This document shows positions 7,808 to 17,822 of a stretch of DNA of 44,598 nt, in pieces. The DNA comes from Trueperaceae bacterium (GTDB lineage: Bacteria; Deinococcota; Deinococci; Deinococcales; Trueperaceae): positions 1 to 44,598 of the forward strand of contig DASVDQ010000100.1 in NCBI GenBank assembly GCA_036381035.1. The letters are read 5' to 3'. Each line of letters begins with the position of its first letter. The stretch's first letter is position 1. A model generated the notes under the pieces. It was not told the origin of the DNA, made no database searches, and saw only the letters and a list, made by a program, of their open reading frames with translations. Made by a program: the position numbers and the translations under genes.

Positions 7808-8425
7808 TTGCTCGACTTCACGATCGCCCTGCTCTTCATGGTGGTCGGCTACCTGCTCGGCACCATCCCCACCGGCTTCCTGGTCGCGAGGCTGCGGGGC
7901 GTGAACATCCAGGAGGTGGGGTCGGGCAACATCGGCGCGACCAACGTCCTGCGCACCCTCGGCGTGGTGCCGGCGGCCCTCGTGATGGTCCTCGACCCCC
8001 TCAAGGGCGCGCTGGCCACGCTGCTCCCCACGGTCCTCGGCGCGAGCGGCTGGACCGTGGCGCTGGCCGGCCTCGCCGCCGTGGTGGGCAACAGCTTCAA
8101 CGTCTTCCTGCGCCTGCGGGGCGGCAAGGGCATCGCGACGAGCATCGGCGTGTTCGTGGTCGTGGACCCGCTCACGGCCCTGCTCTGCGTGCTGCTCGGC
8201 GTGTTCACGATCCTCGTCAGCCGCTACGTCTCGCTCGGCTCGCTGGTGGGCATGTTCTCGCTGCCGCTGTTCGTCGTCGCCGGCGGCTACTTCCCGGTCG
8301 CGAACCTCTTCCTCGCCGTCTGCCTCTCCGCGCTCACGATCTGGCGACACCGCGACAACGTCAGGCGCCTCCTCGCCGGCACCGAGCGCCGCCTCGGCCA
8401 GAAGGTCACGCCGCCGGAGACGTAG
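7808..8425 (+). CDS. plsY: Glycerol-3-phosphate acyltransferase PlsY
   Basis: The 205-residue polytopic inner-membrane enzyme transfers an acyl group from acyl-phosphate to glycerol-3-phosphate, the first step of phospholipid synthesis. All PlsY signatures are present: YLLGTIPTGFLVARL, GSGNIGATNVLRTLG (phosphate loop), DPLKGALA, and LRGGKGIATSIG with NSFN just before it. About seven hydrophobic segments are visible. Start is TTG at 7808, chosen from the GGAGG upstream and alignment with the usual N-terminus. The 3' end overlaps the convergent EamA gene by 20 bp. Confidence 0.95.
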   Translation: MLDFTIALLFMVVGYLLGTIPTGFLVARLRGVNIQEVGSGNIGATNVLRTLGVVPAALVMVLDPLKGALATLLPTVLGASGWTVALAGLAAVVGNSFNVFLRLRGGKGIATSIGVFVVVDPLTALLCVLLGVFTILVSRYVSLGSLVGMFSLPLFVVAGGYFPVANLFLAVCLSALTIWRHRDNVRRLLAGTERRLGQKVTPPET

Positions 8426-9326
8426 CCGGCGCGGCGGCGCGCCTCGCCGCGGACCGCTTGGCGCGGTTCAGGACGACGATGCCGGCGATCGCCAGCGCGC
8501 CGCCCGCGACCGTGAGCAGCGGCGGCACCTCGCCGAGCACGAGCCACGACGTGACCAGGGCGAACACGGGCACCAGGTAGAGGAAGGCCGTCACCACCGT
8601 GACGTTCGCCTTCGAGAGCGCGTAGGCGAAGATCGTGTAGGCCACCGCCGACGGCAGGACGCCCGCGTACAGCGCCGCACCGAGCGACGCCGCGCCGGCG
8701 GCGCCGACGGCGCCGGCGAGGCCGGGCAGGAACGCCAGCATCGGCAGCGTGCCGGCCCAGGTGGCGAAGCCCGCGACCTCTATGGGCCGGTAGTGCGCGA
8801 ACATGCGCCGCTGGTAGACGGCGTACACGGAGGCGGCCGCAGCCGCCAGGACGATGAACCAGGCGTAGAGCGTGAAGCCCTCGGTCGCCGCCTGACGCCC
8901 GTCGGCGAGGACGATGAGGGCCACGCCGACGAACGACACGGCCGAGCCGACCCAGCCGAGGGCGGGCAGCCTGTCGCGCTCGACGGCGGCGGCGAGTATC
9001 GCCGTCATCGCCGGCGCCGTGGCGATGATCAGGCTGGCCGCGCCGGCCGACACGCGCTCCTCGCCGTAGTTGAGCGCCAGGTGGTAGACGAAGAAGCCGC
9101 AGGCGCCCAGGCCGAGGAAGGCCAGGAGGTGCTCGCGCCGCGGGAGCAGGCGGGCGCGGAAGGCCAGCAGGAGCGGCACGAACGCCACCGAGGCCACCAG
9201 GTGCCGCAGCAGGGTGAAGTGCGGGGCGCTGAGGTCGACGAGCCCCAGCTTGATGGCCGGGAAGGCCGAGCCCCACACCGCCGACTGCACGACGAGCAGC
9301 AGGAGGATGCCGACGGGGACCGCCAT
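8406..9326 (-). CDS. EamA/DMT-superfamily permease
   Basis: The 306-residue protein has ten hydrophobic helices arranged as two EamA repeats (SAVWGSAFPAIKLGLVD at the start; ALYAGVLPSAVAYTIFAYAL and LVLGEVPPLLTVAGGALAI in the second). Such permeases export or exchange metabolites across the inner membrane; the substrate cannot be read from sequence. Its ATG overlaps the Hsp33 stop (TGATG), so it is the last gene of a coaD-hslO-permease unit. A basic/Ala-rich tail follows the last helix. The 3' end overlaps plsY by 20 bp on the opposite strand. Confidence 0.85.
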   Translation of the reverse strand: MAVPVGILLLLVVQSAVWGSAFPAIKLGLVDLSAPHFTLLRHLVASVAFVPLLLAFRARLLPRREHLLAFLGLGACGFFVYHLALNYGEERVSAGAASLIIATAPAMTAILAAAVERDRLPALGWVGSAVSFVGVALIVLADGRQAATEGFTLYAWFIVLAAAAASVYAVYQRRMFAHYRPIEVAGFATWAGTLPMLAFLPGLAGAVGAAGAASLGAALYAGVLPSAVAYTIFAYALSKANVTVVTAFLYLVPVFALVTSWLVLGEVPPLLTVAGGALAIAGIVVLNRAKRSAARRAAAPATSPAA

Positions 9327-10317
9327 CAGTCGGGCAGCTCCACGGGCCTGCCGCAGGCGCACAGCTCGCCGTGCCGGAACACGGCCGGCTGACCCTCCCG
9401 GTGCCACAGCGTGCCGCACTCGGGGCAGCGGACCTCGGCGCCCCGCAGCGACCTGATCTGCTCCGGCGTCACCCAGCGGCGCTCGCCGCACCAGTGACAG
9501 ACGACCTCGGCGCCGCCGTCCTCGGCGATCATCTGCTCGCGCTCCTCGGGTGTGAAGTAGGCGAGCGCCTCGAGGGCGCGCGCGTCGGTGCAGCGGCACT
9601 CGAACCGCACCGCGAGGCGACCGTCCGTGAGCGGCTCGAAGCCCAGGCCCCAGCACAGCTCCTCGGCCACGACCTGCCGCAGCGGAGACCTGCGCATCGC
9701 CGCCGTGAGCTGCCCCAGCTCCCTGATGTTCGCCTCGAGCAGCGTCAGGGCGTTCGGGTCCACGCCGGGGAGCGCCTGCGCGATCACGCCGCCGGCCGCG
9801 TCGACCTCGCCGCCGCCGTCGAAGTGCACGCCGAGCAGGACCGCCGAGGGGATCTGCTCGGAGACCGCCAGGTAGGTGGCGACGTCCTCCCCCACCTCGC
9901 CGGAGGTGAGCGCGATGCTCGAGGTGTAGGGGTCGCCGTAGGGGGCGTGCGAGCGCACGACCCTGATCTCGCCGTCCACGCCGACGGCGCCGCCCACGTC
10001 GAGCTTGCCGTCGGCGCGCAGCGGGAGCTGCACGTCGGGGTTCTGCGCGTAGCCGCGCACCGCGTGGTCGAGGCCCGCCTCGGCCGTCACGCGCCCCAGC
10101 GGCCCCCCGCCGTCGAGGCGCAGGGTCACGCGGTCGCGCGGCGACTTCAGCAGCACGTGCGAGAGCAGCACGGCGGCCGTCATGGCCCGACCCGTGGCGG
10201 CGCCGGCGGTGGGGCTGGCGCCCTGGCGCACGACGGCCTCGCGCACGACGTCGGTGGTGTCCACGGCGACCACCCGTATCCCGGCGCCCGCGGCCATGCC
10301 GCGGAACAGCTCGCCCA

Positions 10318-10318
<1 letters not shown>
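9326..10318 (-). CDS. hslO: Hsp33 redox-regulated chaperone with an extra C-terminal cysteine cluster
   Basis: The 330-residue holdase chaperone is activated by oxidation in the cytosol. The N-terminal domain fits Hsp33 (VREAVVRQGASPTAGAATGR, SGEVGEDVATYL). The redox switch is complete: Cys241-x-Cys243 (ECRC) and Cys274-x2-Cys277 (CHWC). Unusually about 45 residues follow, with a second set Cys298-x2-Cys301 (CPECGTLWH) and Cys320-x-Cys322 (CACGRP), looking like an additional zinc ribbon. Typical Hsp33 proteins end at about 290 residues. The ATG overlaps the coaD stop codon (TGATG), so translation is probably coupled. Confidence 0.92.
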
Positions 10319-11791
<1,473 letters not shown>

Positions 11792-11797
11792 CCCCCG

Positions 11798-11803
11798 AGG
11801 CTA
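11798..11803 (-). promoter_or_regulatory. -10 element, leaderless meaB
   Basis: TAGCCT on the minus strand, 6 nt before the ATG at 11791 and 11 nt from the opposing oxidoreductase -10. Confidence 0.5.
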
Positions 11804-11813
11804 CCCCGCTCGT

Positions 11814-11819
11814 TATCGT
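11814..11819 (+). promoter_or_regulatory. -10 element of the Gfo/Idh gene
   Basis: TATCGT about 22 nt before the ATG leaves a short leader carrying AGGAGG (11831-11836). Confidence 0.4.
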
Positions 11820-11841
11820 GACGGGCACTGAGGAGGTGCCC

Positions 11842-12972
11842 ATGGAGAACCCGCGACCGCTCAAGCTGGGCATGGTGGGCGGCGGCAAGGACGCGTTCAT
11901 CGGCGCCGTGCACAGGATGGCCGCGCGGCTCGACGGCGAGTGGGCGCTCACGGCCGGCGCGCTGTCGAGCACGCCGGAGAGGGCGATGGAGAGCGCCAGG
12001 GCCATCGGCCTGCCGCGGGCCTACGGGACGTGGGAGGAGATGCTCGCGGGCGAGCTGGCGCTGCCGCCCGGCGAGCGCGTCGACGCGGTCTCGGTCGTCA
12101 CGCCGAACCACATGCACTTCCCCGTGGCGCGGGCGTTCGTCGACGCCGGCTTCAGCGTCGTGTGCGACAAGCCGATGGTGCTCACCGCCGCGCAGGGCCG
12201 CGAGCTCGCCGACCTCGTCGACGCGCGGGGCGTATCGTTCGCCGTCACCTACAACTACACGGGCTACCCGCTCGTGGCCGAGGCGCGGCGCCTCGTGCGC
12301 GAGGGGGCGCTGGGCGAGGTCAGGAAGGTCGTCGTGACCTACACGCAGGGCTGGCTCTCCACGCCTGCCGAGCGCGAGGGCTCGAAGCAGGCCGAGTGGC
12401 GCACCGACCCCGCGCGCGCCGGCGCCGGCGCGCTGGGCGACATCGGCAGCCACGCCGAGAACCTCGCCTCGTGGATCACGGGCCTGGCCCTCGAGGAGGT
12501 CGCCGCCGACGTCAGCACGTTCGTGCCCGGCCGACGCGTCGACGACGACGCCTCGGTGCTGCTGCGCTTCGCGGGCGGCGCCAGGGGCGCGCTCGTGATC
12601 AGCCAGGTGGCGACCGGCTACGAGAACGACCTGCGCATACGCGTGCACGGCACGACCGGGAGCCTCGAGTGGGCGCAGGAGGAGCCGAACCGGCTCACGC
12701 TGCGGCGGCAGGGCGAGCCGCCCACGGTCCTCACGCGCGCCGGCGGACCGTTCCTCGGCGCGGACGCCGCGGCCGCCACGCGCCTGCCCAGCGGGCATCC
12801 GGAGGGCTTCATCGAGGCGTTCGCGAACGTCTACTCGGCCGTCGCGCGGCGCCTCAGGGGCGAGGAGCACCTGCCCTTCCCAGACCACCGCGACGGCCTG
12901 CGCGGCGTGCTGTTCATCGAGGCCGCGCTGCGGTCCTCGGCCGACGGCGGCGCCTGGACCAGGGTCGAGTGA
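11842..12972 (+). CDS. Gfo/Idh/MocA-family oxidoreductase
   Basis: The 376-residue dehydrogenase has an N-terminal Rossmann domain ([16 protein letters not shown], residues about 7-22) and the family signature [15 protein letters not shown] followed by VVCDKPM, the usual EKP position with Asp in place of Glu. The C-terminal Gfo/Idh alpha/beta domain contains [16 protein letters not shown], where Asp and His are typical catalytic or sugar-binding positions. Members oxidise or reduce sugars, inositols or sugar acids with NAD(P). The substrate is unknown. ATG at 11842 was chosen because AGGAGG is 5 nt upstream; a GTG at 11818 overlaps the -10. It is monocistronic. Confidence 0.88.
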   Translation: MENPRPLKLGMVGGGKDAFIGAVHRMAARLDGEWALTAGALSSTPERAMESARAIGLPRAYGTWEEMLAGELALPPGERVDAVSVVTPNHMHFPVARAFVDAGFSVVCDKPMVLTAAQGRELADLVDARGVSFAVTYNYTGYPLVAEARRLVREGALGEVRKVVVTYTQGWLSTPAEREGSKQAEWRTDPARAGAGALGDIGSHAENLASWITGLALEEVAADVSTFVPGRRVDDDASVLLRFAGGARGALVISQVATGYENDLRIRVHGTTGSLEWAQEEPNRLTLRRQGEPPTVLTRAGGPFLGADAAAATRLPSGHPEGFIEAFANVYSAVARRLRGEEHLPFPDHRDGLRGVLFIEAALRSSADGGAWTRVE

Positions 12973-13001
12973 GGCGGGCCGAGCCTCCTCCGCGCGGTCT
13001 G

Positions 13002-13031
13002 CCCGGCGGGGCGGACGCGCCCCGTACCGGG
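13002..13031. terminator. Bidirectional hairpin between convergent genes
   Basis: A 12-bp GC stem with a 2-nt bulge: CCCGG + CGGGGCG, loop GACG, CGCCCCG + TA + CCGGG. It lies between the ends of the oxidoreductase (12972) and holA (13049), with no U-tract on either side. Confidence 0.5.
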
Positions 13032-13048
13032 TCGGCCTGGCCGCGCGC

Positions 13049-14005
13049 TCAGCGCCGCGCCGGCGCGGCGCGGAAGCGTCCGGCCAGCGTGAGGACGGCC
13101 GACTCGAGCGCCCAGCCGGGGTCGCGGCCCGTCTTGCTGGCGACGTCGGCGTCGAGCAGGGCAGCCAGCGCCGCCGTCACGTCGGCCTCGTCGAGCCTGG
13201 CGGCCAGCCTCAGCGTCTTCTGGACGGCGTACGGCTTGGCCTTGAGGACGCTGGCGGCCCGACCCGGCGACACCCTGCCGCCGGGGGAGCGCTCCCGCAG
13301 CGCCACGGCCTTCGCCAGGAGCGTGAACTGCCAGGCGAGAGCGCCCAGCACGCGCTGCGCGGCCTCGCCCTCGTCGAGGAGCTGGCGCGCGATCTCCAGG
13401 GCGGTGCGCGCGTCCCCGCTCGCCACGGCGTCGACGAGGTCGAACGCGTCGTGCACCGCCGCCCTGTTGGCCACCTGGCGCACGCGCTCCGCGGTCAGCA
13501 CCTCGTCGAGCGCGGCCAGCTTGTTCACCTCGGAGGCGATCGCCGCCGGGTCCTCCCCGAACAGCTCGGCGAGCACGGCCGGCACGTCGGGCTCGAAGCG
13601 CAGGCCGGCGGCCTCGAGCTCCGACCTCACCCAGCGCGGCAGCGCCTCGTAGCGCGGCGTCGGCGAGGAGCGGTGCTCGCCGAGCGCAGCCCAGCGCTTC
13701 TGGCGCGCCGGCGTGGCGTCGGGGTCGATGACCACGACCAGCGCCGCGTCCGGCAGGTCGGCCAGCGCCTCCATGAGCTCGTCGCGCGGCCTCACGCCGG
13801 CCTGGCCGGAGAAGGCCGCCCCGAAGTCGAGGAGGAGGGCGACCTGCCCGAACAGCCCGCCCTGGCCGGCGAGCTGGACGACCTGGTCCTTCTCGAGCCC
13901 CTCGCCCAGCTCGGTGACCTCGCCGGGCCGCACGCCGCGCTCCTGCAGCGCGCGCCGCGCCGCTCGGCGCGCCAGGAACGGGTCGCCGCTGAACGAGAGG
14001 ATCAC
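13049..14005 (-). CDS. holA: DNA polymerase III delta subunit
   Basis: The 318-residue clamp-loader delta subunit opens the beta sliding clamp at replication forks. It starts ILSFSGDPFLARRAARRALQ, typical of HolA strand-helix 1, and has LLLDFGAAFSGQ, LVVVIDPDATP, an AAA-like lid region (ELFGEDPAAIASEVNKLAAL) and a C-terminal collar domain (LGALAWQFTLLAKAVALRE, KPYAVQKTLRLAARLDEADV). The GTG start overlaps the kinase stop codon as GTGA, so it is translationally coupled to the kinase. Many bacteria place holA after comEC; here the kinase intervenes. Confidence 0.9.
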   Translation of the reverse strand: MILSFSGDPFLARRAARRALQERGVRPGEVTELGEGLEKDQVVQLAGQGGLFGQVALLLDFGAAFSGQAGVRPRDELMEALADLPDAALVVVIDPDATPARQKRWAALGEHRSSPTPRYEALPRWVRSELEAAGLRFEPDVPAVLAELFGEDPAAIASEVNKLAALDEVLTAERVRQVANRAAVHDAFDLVDAVASGDARTALEIARQLLDEGEAAQRVLGALAWQFTLLAKAVALRERSPGGRVSPGRAASVLKAKPYAVQKTLRLAARLDEADVTAALAALLDADVASKTGRDPGWALESAVLTLAGRFRAAPARR

Positions 14006-14751
14006 GCGTCCGAGACGAGGGCGGTCAGGTCGGCCAGCAGCTCGGCGGCGGAGGCGTGGCGCGCCTCCGGGTCGCGCGACAGGGCGCGCCGCAGCACGCC
14101 CTCGAACTCCCTCGCCTCCTCGGGCAGGGGCTTGAGCGGCACGCGGTCGTCGCCGGCCAGGTAGCGCACGACCTGGTCGCCGTAGGGCGGCTCGCCGGTG
14201 AGCATGTGGTAGAGGACGGCGGCCGCGCCGTAGACGTCGGAGCGCTGGTCGGTGCGCACGCCCTGGAACTGCTCGGGCGCCATGTAGCTGGGGGTGCCCA
14301 TCATCATGTCCTGGCTGGTGATCGCCGAGAGGCCGAGGTCCTTGGCGAAGCCGAAGTCGGTGAGCAGCGCGCGCTCGCCCTTGACGAGGATGTTCGCCGG
14401 CTTGACGTCGAGGTGGATGACGCCGTTGTCGTGCGCGTACTGCAGCGCGCGCAGGACGTCTGAGACGATCTTGACGGCGCGCTTGGGCCGCAGCGGGCCG
14501 GGGCGCAGAGCCTCCTCCAAGGTCACGCCCGGGCAGTACTCGTAGATCAGCGAGGTCCCCTGGGCGCCGAGCAGCGGCACGATGTTGTCGTGCCTGAGCT
14601 TGCCCAGCACCGCCGCCTCGCGCTCCAGCCGCTGGCTGAACACGGGGTGGAAGCCGCGCAGGCTCTTCACCACCACCAGCCGGTTCTGCCACTTGGCCAG
14701 CTCCACGCGCACCGGACCGTGCTCGGAGAGGATCCGCACGGTGAGGAGCAT
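14002..14751 (-). CDS. Small Hanks-type Ser/Thr protein kinase with degenerate glycine loop
   Basis: The 249-residue protein is almost only a kinase domain, with no TM or PASTA region, so presumably cytosolic. ATP Lys29 (VVVKSLRG), helix-C Glu45 (LEREAAVL), catalytic Asp115 and Asn120 in HLDVKPANIL, Mg-binding Asp132 in TDFGFAKD, and GTPSYMAPEQF are all present. Two oddities stand out: the glycine-rich loop is replaced by ILSEHGPVRVEL with a single Gly, and the Arg of HRD is Leu (non-RD kinase). It lies between comEC and holA and is coupled to holA by GTGA overlap. Start is ATG at 14751, 8 nt after TAGATT. Substrates are unknown. Confidence 0.88.
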   Translation of the reverse strand: MLLTVRILSEHGPVRVELAKWQNRLVVVKSLRGFHPVFSQRLEREAAVLGKLRHDNIVPLLGAQGTSLIYEYCPGVTLEEALRPGPLRPKRAVKIVSDVLRALQYAHDNGVIHLDVKPANILVKGERALLTDFGFAKDLGLSAITSQDMMMGTPSYMAPEQFQGVRTDQRSDVYGAAAVLYHMLTGEPPYGDQVVRYLAGDDRVPLKPLPEEAREFEGVLRRALSRDPEARHASAAELLADLTALVSDA

Positions 14752-14759
14752 CTGTGAAC

Positions 14760-14765
14760 AATCTA
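14760..14765 (-). promoter_or_regulatory. -10 element, leaderless kinase-holA unit
   Basis: TAGATT on the minus strand, 8 nt before the ATG at 14751 and immediately after the comEC stop codon. The kinase can therefore be transcribed separately from comEC. Confidence 0.55.
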
Positions 14766-17117
14766 TCACCTCGCCAGCGGCACCCGTCCCAGAGGGACCC
14801 GCACGGCGCCGGCCTCCCGCGTCGTCGCCACGGGCACGCCGTGCGCGTCCAGGCGCTCCAGCACCGACGGGTGCGGGTGGCCGTAGCCGTTCTCGCCGAC
14901 GGAGATGACGGCGAGGCGCGGCCTGGCGGCCCACAGGAGCTCGTCGGTGGTGCCGAAGCGCGAGCCGTGGTGCCCGACCTTCAGGACGTGCACGCGCGGC
15001 ACGGCCAGCTCGCGCTCGGTGGCGGCGCCGGCGTCGCCGAGGAACAGCGCGACGGCCTGGCCGCGCAGCCGCAGCAGCAGCACCACCGAGTCCTCGTTCC
15101 CGTGACCGCCGGCTCCAGCCGGCGGGTGCAGGACCTCGAACCGCGCCTCGCCGTGTCGGCCCACCACCAGCGCCTCGCCGCGGGCCGCGACGTGGACGGC
15201 GACGCCGCGCTCCGCCGCCAGGCGGCGCAGCTCCTGGTCCAGGGGGGCGTCGGCCCGCGGCGGGCCGGTGACGAGGGTGCCCACCGGCACGTCGCGCAGG
15301 ACGCTCAGCAGCCCCTCGACGTGGTCGGCGTCGGCGTGGGTGGCCACCACGACCTCGAGCTCGTCGACGTCCAGGGCCCGCAGCGCCGGCACCACGACGC
15401 CCTCGCCGACGTCGTAGTCGGAGAACGGCGTGCCTCCCCCGTCGATCAGCACCTCGTAGCGTCCCGCCAGGCGCACCAGCGCCGCGTCGCCCTGGCCGAC
15501 GTCGAGGAACCACACGTCGGGCGGGGGCGTCGGCGAGCCGACCGCGTAGGGCGCGGCGCCGGCGACGAGCAGTACCGCGAGGGCGCGGCTCGCCCGCAGC
15601 CGGCGCCGCAGCGCCAACGCCAGCGACGCGACGGCCACCGCCCAGCAGAGGTGCCCGAGCCAGGAGACCTCGGGCCAGGCGACGGCGGGCAGGCGCGCGC
15701 CCCACTCGGCCACCCGCGTCAGGGAGGCGACCAGGGCGCCGGTCACGAGGTTCAGCGCGCCCGCCAGCGGCTCCCACACCAGGCCGAGCAGCCCGGCGGC
15801 GAGCCCGAGCGGCACCACCAGCGCCGACAGCGGCACGCCGACGAGGTTCACCAGCGGCGAGAGGACAGGCACGACGCCGAACGAGCCGGCGACCAGCGAG
15901 ACGCTGGGTAGCTGCGCGGCCACGCTGGCCGCCAGCGCCCGCGCCGCGAAGGCGCGCAGGCGGTGCGGGACGCCTCCGCCCGCCGGCCCGGGCGGCGGGG
16001 TGGCGAGCGGGTCGTCGCCCGCCTCCGGCGCCCCGAGCAGGCGCGCCAGCGGGCCGGCGAAGAGGAGGAGGCCGCCGAGCGCCAGGTACGAGAGCCGGAA
16101 CGAGAGGTCGAACAGCATCTGCGGCTGGAGCAGCAGCGAGGCGCAGGCGGCCAGGGAGAGCACGGGCCAGGGCCGCAGGCGCCCCACCCCCGCGGCGAGC
16201 GAGAAGAGCGCGGCGAGCGCCATCGCGGCGGCGCGCACGACGCTGGGCGAGGGACCCACGACGCCCACGAAGCCGAGTGTCAGCAGCGCCAGCAGCGGCC
16301 GGCGACGCGCCCCCAGGCGGCGCAGGGCGGCGTCCGCCGCGGCGAGCAGCACGCCGAAGTGCAGTCCGGAGAGCGCCAGCACGTGCGCCAGGCCTGCTCG
16401 CCCGAAGGCGTCGCGGTCCCGGTCGCGGAGGCCGTCCCGCACGCCAAGCGTCATGGCGAGCATCAGGCCGGCCGCGCCCGCGTCGAGGCCCGCCCCGACC
16501 CCGCGCGCCAGCCGCTGCCTGACCCCCTCGCGGGGTGCGACGGCCCGCACCTCCGAGACGAAGAGCTGCGCGCCGACGCCGCGGCGCGCCAGGTACGCGC
16601 GGTAGTCGAAGCCGCCCGGGTTGCGCTTGCCGGGGGCCAGGCGGGCCGTGCCCACGACCTCCAGCTCGCCGGCCGGCGGCTCCTCGCGGGCGACGAGGGC
16701 CAGACGCGCCGTCACCGGTGCGGTCGACCGGAACCACTCGCCGTCGTAGCGGCCGCGCCACGTCAGCTCCCGGTCCAGGAGCGGCGCGACGGGGTCGGGA
16801 CGGGCCTCCCACGCCTCGTGGCGCGCTACCCCGGCGAGGAGGGCGAGCGCGGCGACGAGCCACGGGCTCACCCGCGCGGGTCCGAGGCGCCGCGTCGCGG
16901 CCAGGGCGGCGGCACAGGCCGCGACCGCTACCGGCAGCGCCCAGGTGCCGGGAGCGGCGGCCGAGAGCGACACCCCCGCGGCCATCCCCAGGGCCGCGGG
17001 TCCGGACCACGGCACGAAGGCGGCGGGCCGCGCGCCGCGCGGGGAGACGGGCCCGGCGCGCGGTCCAGGTACGCGGGCGGCGCCGCGCCCGGGCCCGACC
17101 TCGCCTCCGCCGGCCAC
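14766..17117 (-). CDS. comEC: ComEC DNA-uptake channel (Rec2) with C-terminal metallo-beta-lactamase domain
   Basis: The 783-residue protein forms the inner-membrane channel for single-stranded DNA during transformation. Hydrophobic segments and a DUF4131 region fill the first third. The Competence core contains GLAHVLALSGLHFGVLLAA, the signature of ComEC. The C-terminal 250 residues are a beta-lactamase-like domain: FLDVGQGDAALV, THADADHVEGL, LFLGDAGAATE and VLKVGHHGSRFGT, a putative nuclease that degrades the non-transported strand. GTG at 17117 is 1 nt past the comEA stop; the first 40 residues are Gly/Pro/Arg-rich, so a later start is possible. Confidence 0.93.
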   Translation of the reverse strand: MAGGGEVGPGRGAARVPGPRAGPVSPRGARPAAFVPWSGPAALGMAAGVSLSAAAPGTWALPVAVAACAAALAATRRLGPARVSPWLVAALALLAGVARHEAWEARPDPVAPLLDRELTWRGRYDGEWFRSTAPVTARLALVAREEPPAGELEVVGTARLAPGKRNPGGFDYRAYLARRGVGAQLFVSEVRAVAPREGVRQRLARGVGAGLDAGAAGLMLAMTLGVRDGLRDRDRDAFGRAGLAHVLALSGLHFGVLLAAADAALRRLGARRRPLLALLTLGFVGVVGPSPSVVRAAAMALAALFSLAAGVGRLRPWPVLSLAACASLLLQPQMLFDLSFRLSYLALGGLLLFAGPLARLLGAPEAGDDPLATPPPGPAGGGVPHRLRAFAARALAASVAAQLPSVSLVAGSFGVVPVLSPLVNLVGVPLSALVVPLGLAAGLLGLVWEPLAGALNLVTGALVASLTRVAEWGARLPAVAWPEVSWLGHLCWAVAVASLALALRRRLRASRALAVLLVAGAAPYAVGSPTPPPDVWFLDVGQGDAALVRLAGRYEVLIDGGGTPFSDYDVGEGVVVPALRALDVDELEVVVATHADADHVEGLLSVLRDVPVGTLVTGPPRADAPLDQELRRLAAERGVAVHVAARGEALVVGRHGEARFEVLHPPAGAGGHGNEDSVVLLLRLRGQAVALFLGDAGAATERELAVPRVHVLKVGHHGSRFGTTDELLWAARPRLAVISVGENGYGHPHPSVLERLDAHGVPVATTREAGAVRVPLGRVPLAR

Positions 17118-17118
17118 C

Positions 17119-17619
17119 TCACAGACCCACCAGGGGCCGCAGGCGCTCGAGGGTGGCGGGGCCGATGCCGGGCACCTCCAGCAGGTCATCCACCGACCCG
17201 TAGGGCCTGTGCAGCGCGATGCGCCGCGCCATGACCGGGCCGATCCCGGGCAGGGCGTCGAGCTCCTCCGCCGTGGCCGAGTTGAGGGAGACGCGCGGCC
17301 CCGCGCCGTCCGGGGCGGCCTGCCCCGGCACGTGCACGGTCTGCCCGTCGTTGACCGGCGCCGCGAGCCGGACGAGGTCGCGCGCCGCCGTGGGCAGCAG
17401 GCCGCCGGCGGCGGCCACGGCGTCCTCCACCCTGGCTCCGAACGGCAGCTCGTAGACGCCCGGCCGCGCCACCTCGCCCGCGACCGCGACCTCGATGGGC
17501 GGCTGCTCGACTACGAGCGGGGCAGCGCGCACCAGCGCCCGGGGCGCCAGCGCCACGGCGCCTCCCGCCAGGCAGGCGCCCGCCAGCAGGGCCGCGACGG
17601 CGTTGTCGCTGAGAGCCAC
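17119..17619 (-). CDS. comEA: ComEA competence DNA receptor
   Basis: The 166-residue protein has one N-terminal TM anchor (about 8-28), an SLBB-type domain (VAVAGEVARPGVYELPFGAR, about 48-90) and a C-terminal double helix-hairpin-helix (NSATAEELDALPGIGPVMAR, then VDDLLEVPGIGPATLERLR) that binds DNA. It acts outside the membrane, handing incoming DNA to ComEC, whose gene follows 1 nt downstream. The GTG start at 17619 is set by TAGGCT 6 nt upstream. With comEC this predicts natural competence, as in Thermus and Deinococcus. Confidence 0.95.
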   Translation of the reverse strand: MALSDNAVAALLAGACLAGGAVALAPRALVRAAPLVVEQPPIEVAVAGEVARPGVYELPFGARVEDAVAAAGGLLPTAARDLVRLAAPVNDGQTVHVPGQAAPDGAGPRVSLNSATAEELDALPGIGPVMARRIALHRPYGSVDDLLEVPGIGPATLERLRPLVGL

Positions 17620-17625
17620 GCCGCG

Positions 17626-17631
17626 AGCCTA
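17626..17631 (-). promoter_or_regulatory. -10 element, leaderless comEA
   Basis: TAGGCT on the minus strand, 6 nt before the GTG at 17619. Confidence 0.55.
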
Positions 17632-17647
17632 GCCGCGGTACGCGAAG

Positions 17648-17675
17648 GGGCCGTGGCCGACGTCGGCCACGGCCC
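17648..17675 (-). terminator. 28-bp perfect palindrome after sodA
   Basis: Arms GGGCCGTGGCCGAC and GTCGGCCACGGCCC meet without a spacer. It lies between sodA and the comEA promoter, both on the minus strand, so it probably ends the sodA transcript. No U-run follows. The remaining 147 bp up to sodA show no coding frame. Confidence 0.6.
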
Positions 17676-17822
17676 GGCGATGTCGGTCCTGTGCCTAGCG
17701 GCGCCCGGCCGGCGCCCTGCGCCAGGGGAGGTCGGAGACGCTGCGGCGCGCGAGCCTCGGTCAGGGCGCCCCAGGCTGGGGCCGGCTACGCCGCCCCGCC
17801 GTGGACGCGGCGACCGCGGTCC

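Noticed and set aside
14002..17010. Single 1002-codon frame joining the kinase to Arg/Gly/Pro-rich sequence
   Set aside because: The N-terminal 750 codons are an out-of-frame shadow of comEC. The kinase begins at 14751 behind its own -10.
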